64,000 bases of DNA, taken from an uncultured Ruminococcus sp. Its GTDB lineage: Bacteria; Bacillota; Clostridia; Oscillospirales; Acutalibacteraceae. A program made the translations under genes and the position numbers. Below are positions 61,112 to 64,000 of the stretch, piece by piece. The stretch covers positions 37,931 to 101,930 of the forward strand of contig CACYDP010000036.1 of the NCBI GenBank assembly GCA_902773135.1, in the 5' to 3' direction. Positions within the stretch are counted from its first letter, which is position 1, and the number at the start of each line of letters is the position of its first letter. The notes under the pieces are model-generated. The model was not told the DNA's origin and did no database searches. It worked only from the letters and a program-made list of their open reading frames with translations.

Positions 61112-62307
61112 TAAGAAAACTGCGAATGAAAATTATCATTGTCATCACTCTTCTCGTTGCACTTGTGATTGCCGCTCTGGTAATTTCTATTAATGCCATC
61201 AGCTATACTCATAACCAAGTCAGTATTCAAAGCAGGCTTCATAATATAGCAGCAAGAAACGGACGAACATTTTCAGAAGATATTGATCCGTATCACAGCA
61301 ATACAGAAGGCTATATCGACAATTTTTCTGTTATGCTCGATGATGACAATGTGATTATCGGAATCACTCTTAACCGCAATATTATGATTCAAGAAACGGA
61401 TATTCTTCCCTATGTCAATCAGGCACTTCTGTCCGGTGAGGATTACGGTGAAATCGGAAGCTATGCCTATTGTATAGAAGATAAATATTATGGCAGGATA
61501 GTAGTATTTTTAGATATAAGTTCTCAGAAAATGTCTGATTATAATCTGCTGCTGATAACAGGACTGATTGGCGGACTGAGCATATTATTTTTCTTCGGCA
61601 TTTCTGTGCTGCTTTCCGGCTGGCTTGTAAAACCTGTACGTGAAACGTTTGATAAACAAAAAATGTTCATATCCGATGCAGGTCATGAACTGAAAACCCC
61701 CATTGCCGTTATCAGTGCCAATGCAGATGTTCTTGAATCAGAAATCGGTGAAAACAAATGGCTGAATTACATTCGTGACGAAACAAAAAGAATGAGTGAA
61801 CTGGTCAGCGAACTTCTGAGTCTTGCAAGACTGGACGACAAAAGCGGTAAAAAACTGATTATGTCCAAAATGAACCTTTCCGATCTGGTGATGTATACAG
61901 CACTGCCCTTTGAAAGCACTGTTTTTGAAATGGGCAAACAATTGGATGTTGATGTTCAGCCGGATATAGAATATATCGGAGATGAAAGTTCCATCAAGCA
62001 TATTCTTACCATTCTGATTGACAATGCTATTAAATACTCCAAAGATCAGGGAAACATATCCGTCAAACTTTACACAAAATCCAATAAAAAAATCATTGAA
62101 GTATTTAATACGGGTGATGGGATCCCAAATGATAAACTCAAAAAAGTATTTGAGCGATTTTACCGTCAAGATGAAGCCCGAAACAGCACAAGCGGCGGCT
62201 ACGGACTGGGTCTGGCTATTGCAAAATCAATCGTGGAAGCACATAACGGAAAAATATATGCCGAAAGTGTATACGGACAATGGGTCAAATTTATTGTCGT
62301 ACTGTAA
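61108..62307 (+). CDS. Sensor histidine kinase
   Basis: A 399-aa membrane kinase. Two helices (about 8-32 and 146-172) enclose an extracytoplasmic sensor of about 110 residues. The H-box His193 lies in DAGHELKTPIAVISANADVL, the N-box in IDNAIKYSK, and the G-boxes in GDGIPNDKL and GGYGLGLAIAKSIVEAH. It pairs with the upstream response regulator. The signal is unknown. Confidence 0.92.
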   Translation: MIRKLRMKIIIVITLLVALVIAALVISINAISYTHNQVSIQSRLHNIAARNGRTFSEDIDPYHSNTEGYIDNFSVMLDDDNVIIGITLNRNIMIQETDILPYVNQALLSGEDYGEIGSYAYCIEDKYYGRIVVFLDISSQKMSDYNLLLITGLIGGLSILFFFGISVLLSGWLVKPVRETFDKQKMFISDAGHELKTPIAVISANADVLESEIGENKWLNYIRDETKRMSELVSELLSLARLDDKSGKKLIMSKMNLSDLVMYTALPFESTVFEMGKQLDVDVQPDIEYIGDESSIKHILTILIDNAIKYSKDQGNISVKLYTKSNKKIIEVFNTGDGIPNDKLKKVFERFYRQDEARNSTSGGYGLGLAIAKSIVEAHNGKIYAESVYGQWVKFIVVL

Positions 62308-62320
62308 CGATGCCAAGATT

Positions 62321-62371
62321 CTGTTTTACATCTTCACACCGCACGGCACTGACATTCAACAAGTTTTAAAA
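62321..62371 (+). repeat. Repeat element copy 2 (LFYIFTPHGTDIQQVLK)
   Basis: Second copy of the element at 22557-22607, starting 14 bases after the kinase stop. It encodes LFYIFTPHGTDIQQVLK in one frame and shares 41 of 51 bases with copy 1. A terminator hairpin follows at once. Confidence 0.6.
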
Positions 62372-62418
62372 ATCACTGTACAAAGACACGCTATCTGTCA
62401 TTGTACAGTGATTTTTAG
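62366..62418. terminator. Bidirectional terminator kinase / HAD gene
   Basis: AAAAATCACTGTACAA pairs with TTGTACAGTGATTTTT. Confidence 0.9.
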
Positions 62419-62424
62419 TAATGG

Positions 62425-63108
62425 TTATAAAGATAATAATTCCTCAAGATTTTTTATTTTAAAGTCACACAGCGGATGAGGCATCACAACACGGTCTTTC
62501 GGATCATACAAACAAGTTGTCAGACCGGCATTTCTTCCTCCCTGCATATCGGAACTCAATGAATCACCGACCACTATGATGTTTGACAAATCTTTTTCCG
62601 GAATATCCGATAAGACAAAATCAAAAAAAGCTTTGTCAGGCTTGTTAATTCCTATTTCATCGGATATATACACTTTTTTGATAAATCTTGTTATATCGGT
62701 TCTTTTCAGTCGTCCCCTTTGAACGACTTTTAAACCGTTTGTGATAATATACAGATCGGCACAACTGCTGATTTTTTCAAGGGCAGAAGCTGCCCCGTCA
62801 ATTAATATTGCCTGTCGGGATAATTGATTCACGTATTCATCCGCCAACATATCACAGTTTTCAAAACCGTCAAAACATTTCCGAATCAATTCTTGAAATC
62901 GTTGTATCCTGAGATCATAGCGTGTGATTTTTTTCAATTCTAATTGTTTCCACAAGTCGCTGTTAATTTTGCTGAACGTATGATATACTTCATCATTAAA
63001 AACAAGCTGATGAATGTTTAAGGTATTTTTTAATGCTGTATATTCACATTTTGGAAAATCAAAGATGGTATCATCTGCATCCATCAGTACACTTGTGTAG
63101 TTCATCAT
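62425..63108 (-). CDS. HAD-family hydrolase, YjjG-like nucleotidase
   Basis: A 227-aa phosphatase. Motif I is LMDADDTIFDF, motif II YIITNGLKV, and the C-terminal acidic motif IVVGDSLSSDMQGGRNAG. The layout matches YjjG-type noncanonical pyrimidine nucleotidases; the substrate is inferred. The ATG at 63108 has AAAGGA upstream. It follows ybaK by 11 bases. Confidence 0.85.
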   Translation of the reverse strand: MMNYTSVLMDADDTIFDFPKCEYTALKNTLNIHQLVFNDEVYHTFSKINSDLWKQLELKKITRYDLRIQRFQELIRKCFDGFENCDMLADEYVNQLSRQAILIDGAASALEKISSCADLYIITNGLKVVQRGRLKRTDITRFIKKVYISDEIGINKPDKAFFDFVLSDIPEKDLSNIIVVGDSLSSDMQGGRNAGLTTCLYDPKDRVVMPHPLCDFKIKNLEELLSL

Positions 63109-63119
63109 TTTCAGTCCTT

Positions 63120-63608
63120 TCATTTTGCAGAGGAGGTTTTTAAATCAGCAAATTCAAATTTGATCACCTTTGCCAAATCTTCTAAGGAAAGCTGTACCTG
63201 AAAACCAATTTTTCCTCCACTGAAATAGATGGTATCAAAATTTTGAGCCGAAACATCAATGGTTGTACGGAAAAACTTTTTCATTCCTATCGGTGAACAG
63301 CCTCCGTGTACATAGCCGGTCAGCCCTAACAATTCCTTGGATTTTATCATAGAAACTGCTTTTTCTCCCACTGCCGAAGCAGCCTTTTTTAAGTCAAGTT
63401 CTGCCGATACGGGAACCAGATATACATAATGATTCCCGCTTTTACCGACAGTAACAAGCGTTTTAAAGACTCTGTCGGCATTTTCACCCAGCACTCTCGC
63501 CACTTCAACACCATTTACTGCTCCCGTATCGGTATAATAATGTTCTTGATATTGAATTTTCATTCCATCAAGTTTTCTCATCACATTTGTTTTCTGATCT
63601 TTTGCCAT
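63120..63608 (-). CDS. ybaK: Cys-tRNA(Pro)/Cys-tRNA(Cys) deacylase YbaK
   Basis: A 162-aa protein of the YbaK/ProX editing family that clears mischarged Cys-tRNA(Pro). GVEVARVLGENADRVFKTLV, YVYLVPVSAELDLKKAASAV and GYVHGGCSPIGMKKFFRTTI are typical. The ATG at 63608 has AAGG eight bases upstream. It likely shares a transcript with the HAD gene. Confidence 0.9.
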   Translation of the reverse strand: MAKDQKTNVMRKLDGMKIQYQEHYYTDTGAVNGVEVARVLGENADRVFKTLVTVGKSGNHYVYLVPVSAELDLKKAASAVGEKAVSMIKSKELLGLTGYVHGGCSPIGMKKFFRTTIDVSAQNFDTIYFSGGKIGFQVQLSLEDLAKVIKFEFADLKTSSAK

Positions 63609-63639
63609 CAACATCACCTTTTACATTTCTATAATCATA

Positions 63640-64000
63640 TCAATTCTTTATTTTACTGAAATACAAATTTGCCTCCTCATCGGACAAGGCAAACAGCTCT
63701 GTGATTTTTTCGGCAGTAAAACCGTTATTCAGCAAATTCCTGATGTTTTTCAGCATTGTTTCAATTTTGCCCTCTGCTTTACCTTCTGCTCTGCCTTTTG
63801 CTCTGCCTTTTGCTTCTCCTTGAGCCTCACCCTCTGCTTTTGCCTTCTCTGCCAAAAGCATTGCATTTTGCTGTTCCTTGATATAGGACGAATACAATTT
63901 TCCACTGTGACGAGCATCAATGACTTTGTTCTGAATTTCAGATGTCAGATGATCGCTCGGCTGATTATCTCTGATATATGTCATAAGGCTTTGCAGCTCC
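63640..64000 (-). CDS. Rpn/PD-(D/E)XK transposase-like protein, C-terminal part (partial)
   Basis: The frame continues beyond the right edge; about 120 C-terminal residues are visible. They include the family-typical Glu-Gly/Ala-Lys repeat (AEGEAQGEAKGRAKGRAEGK) before NIRNLLNNGFTAEKITELFA, as in Rpn-family recombination-promoting nucleases and related PD-(D/E)XK 'transposases'. The catalytic domain is outside the window. It marks a possible accessory region to the right. Confidence 0.75.
   Translation of the reverse strand, partial: ELQSLMTYIRDNQPSDHLTSEIQNKVIDARHSGKLYSSYIKEQQNAMLLAEKAKAEGEAQGEAKGRAKGRAEGKAEGKIETMLKNIRNLLNNGFTAEKITELFALSDEEANLYFSKIKN

Noticed and set aside
62018-62479. Plus-strand frame overlapping the kinase and extending through the terminator
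   Set aside because: Its first part is antisense-free but out of frame with the well-supported kinase, and its tail crosses the terminator. Only the short PHGTDI segment is worth noting.

Overview
The window is 64 kb of chromosome from an anaerobic, spore-forming Clostridia member. A Ruminococcus-like member of the Oscillospiraceae is the best guess, by inference only. The evidence is a single-chain pyruvate:ferredoxin oxidoreductase, a 31-codon spoVM gene, a SigH-type sigma factor, sodium-pump decarboxylase subunits, the B. subtilis-like order era-yqzL-recO and ylxM-ffh-rpsP-khpA, strong purine-rich ribosome binding sites, several TTG/GTG starts, and many TTGACA-17-TATAAT promoters. I found no rRNA, tRNA or CRISPR array.

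Layout. 1-1.7 kb: tail of an unknown protein, a beta-type DNA methyltransferase and a DUF3592 membrane protein. 1.7-7.6 kb: nifJ, then a Nudix hydrolase, a small membrane protein and hemW. 7.7-12.6 kb: a Tim44-like protein, an ABC importer of the PF04392 type, a zinc-ribbon protein and a SigH-like sigma factor. 13-20.2 kb: glycogen phosphorylase, a PAP2 phosphatase, spoVM with a small membrane protein, oadB/oadG without the carboxyltransferase subunit, leuB and a DUF378 protein. 20.3-22.6 kb: a small accessory-looking island in which a 68-aa protein and a sigma-region-4-like protein diverge from an XRE regulator, an ImmA/IrrE peptidase and a LURP-one-like protein. LexA-like palindromes lie between the two promoters.

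22.6-31.4 kb: nadC/nadB, a P-loop kinase-like protein, a transglutaminase-like surface protein with an Asp/Glu/Tyr tail, the rsmD-coaD-coiled-coil operon, uvrC and HPr. 32-35.8 kb: the SRP/ribosome operon ylxM-ffh-rpsP-khpA and, after a hairpin, rimM-trmD. 35.9-41.6 kb: a BspA-LRR/Big2 surface protein, then phoH-ybeY-dgkA-era and yqzL-recO. 41.8-46.3 kb: a MoxR-DUF58-TgpA-like operon. 46.5-52 kb: citrate synthase, an F420-ligase-like protein, yajC, tgt, a DUF2185-like protein and a second DUF3592 protein. 52.2-57.8 kb: mutS2, a YpmS-like protein, and cdaA-cdaR for c-di-AMP. 57.8-64 kb: a class V aminotransferase with DUF3343, an NrtR-like Nudix regulator co-directional with a two-component system, a HAD phosphatase, YbaK, and the C-terminal part of an Rpn-type nuclease at the edge.

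Most of the window is core genome. The observations most worth a second look are the XRE-ImmA-LOR island, a repeated element with a coding-like substitution pattern found just after two unrelated stop codons, a 185-bp palindromic element upstream of the NrtR-like gene, two overlooked small genes (spoVM, yqzL), and structured leaders at cdaA, nadB and the SRP operon. All protein assignments rest on motifs read by eye; no database search was run.
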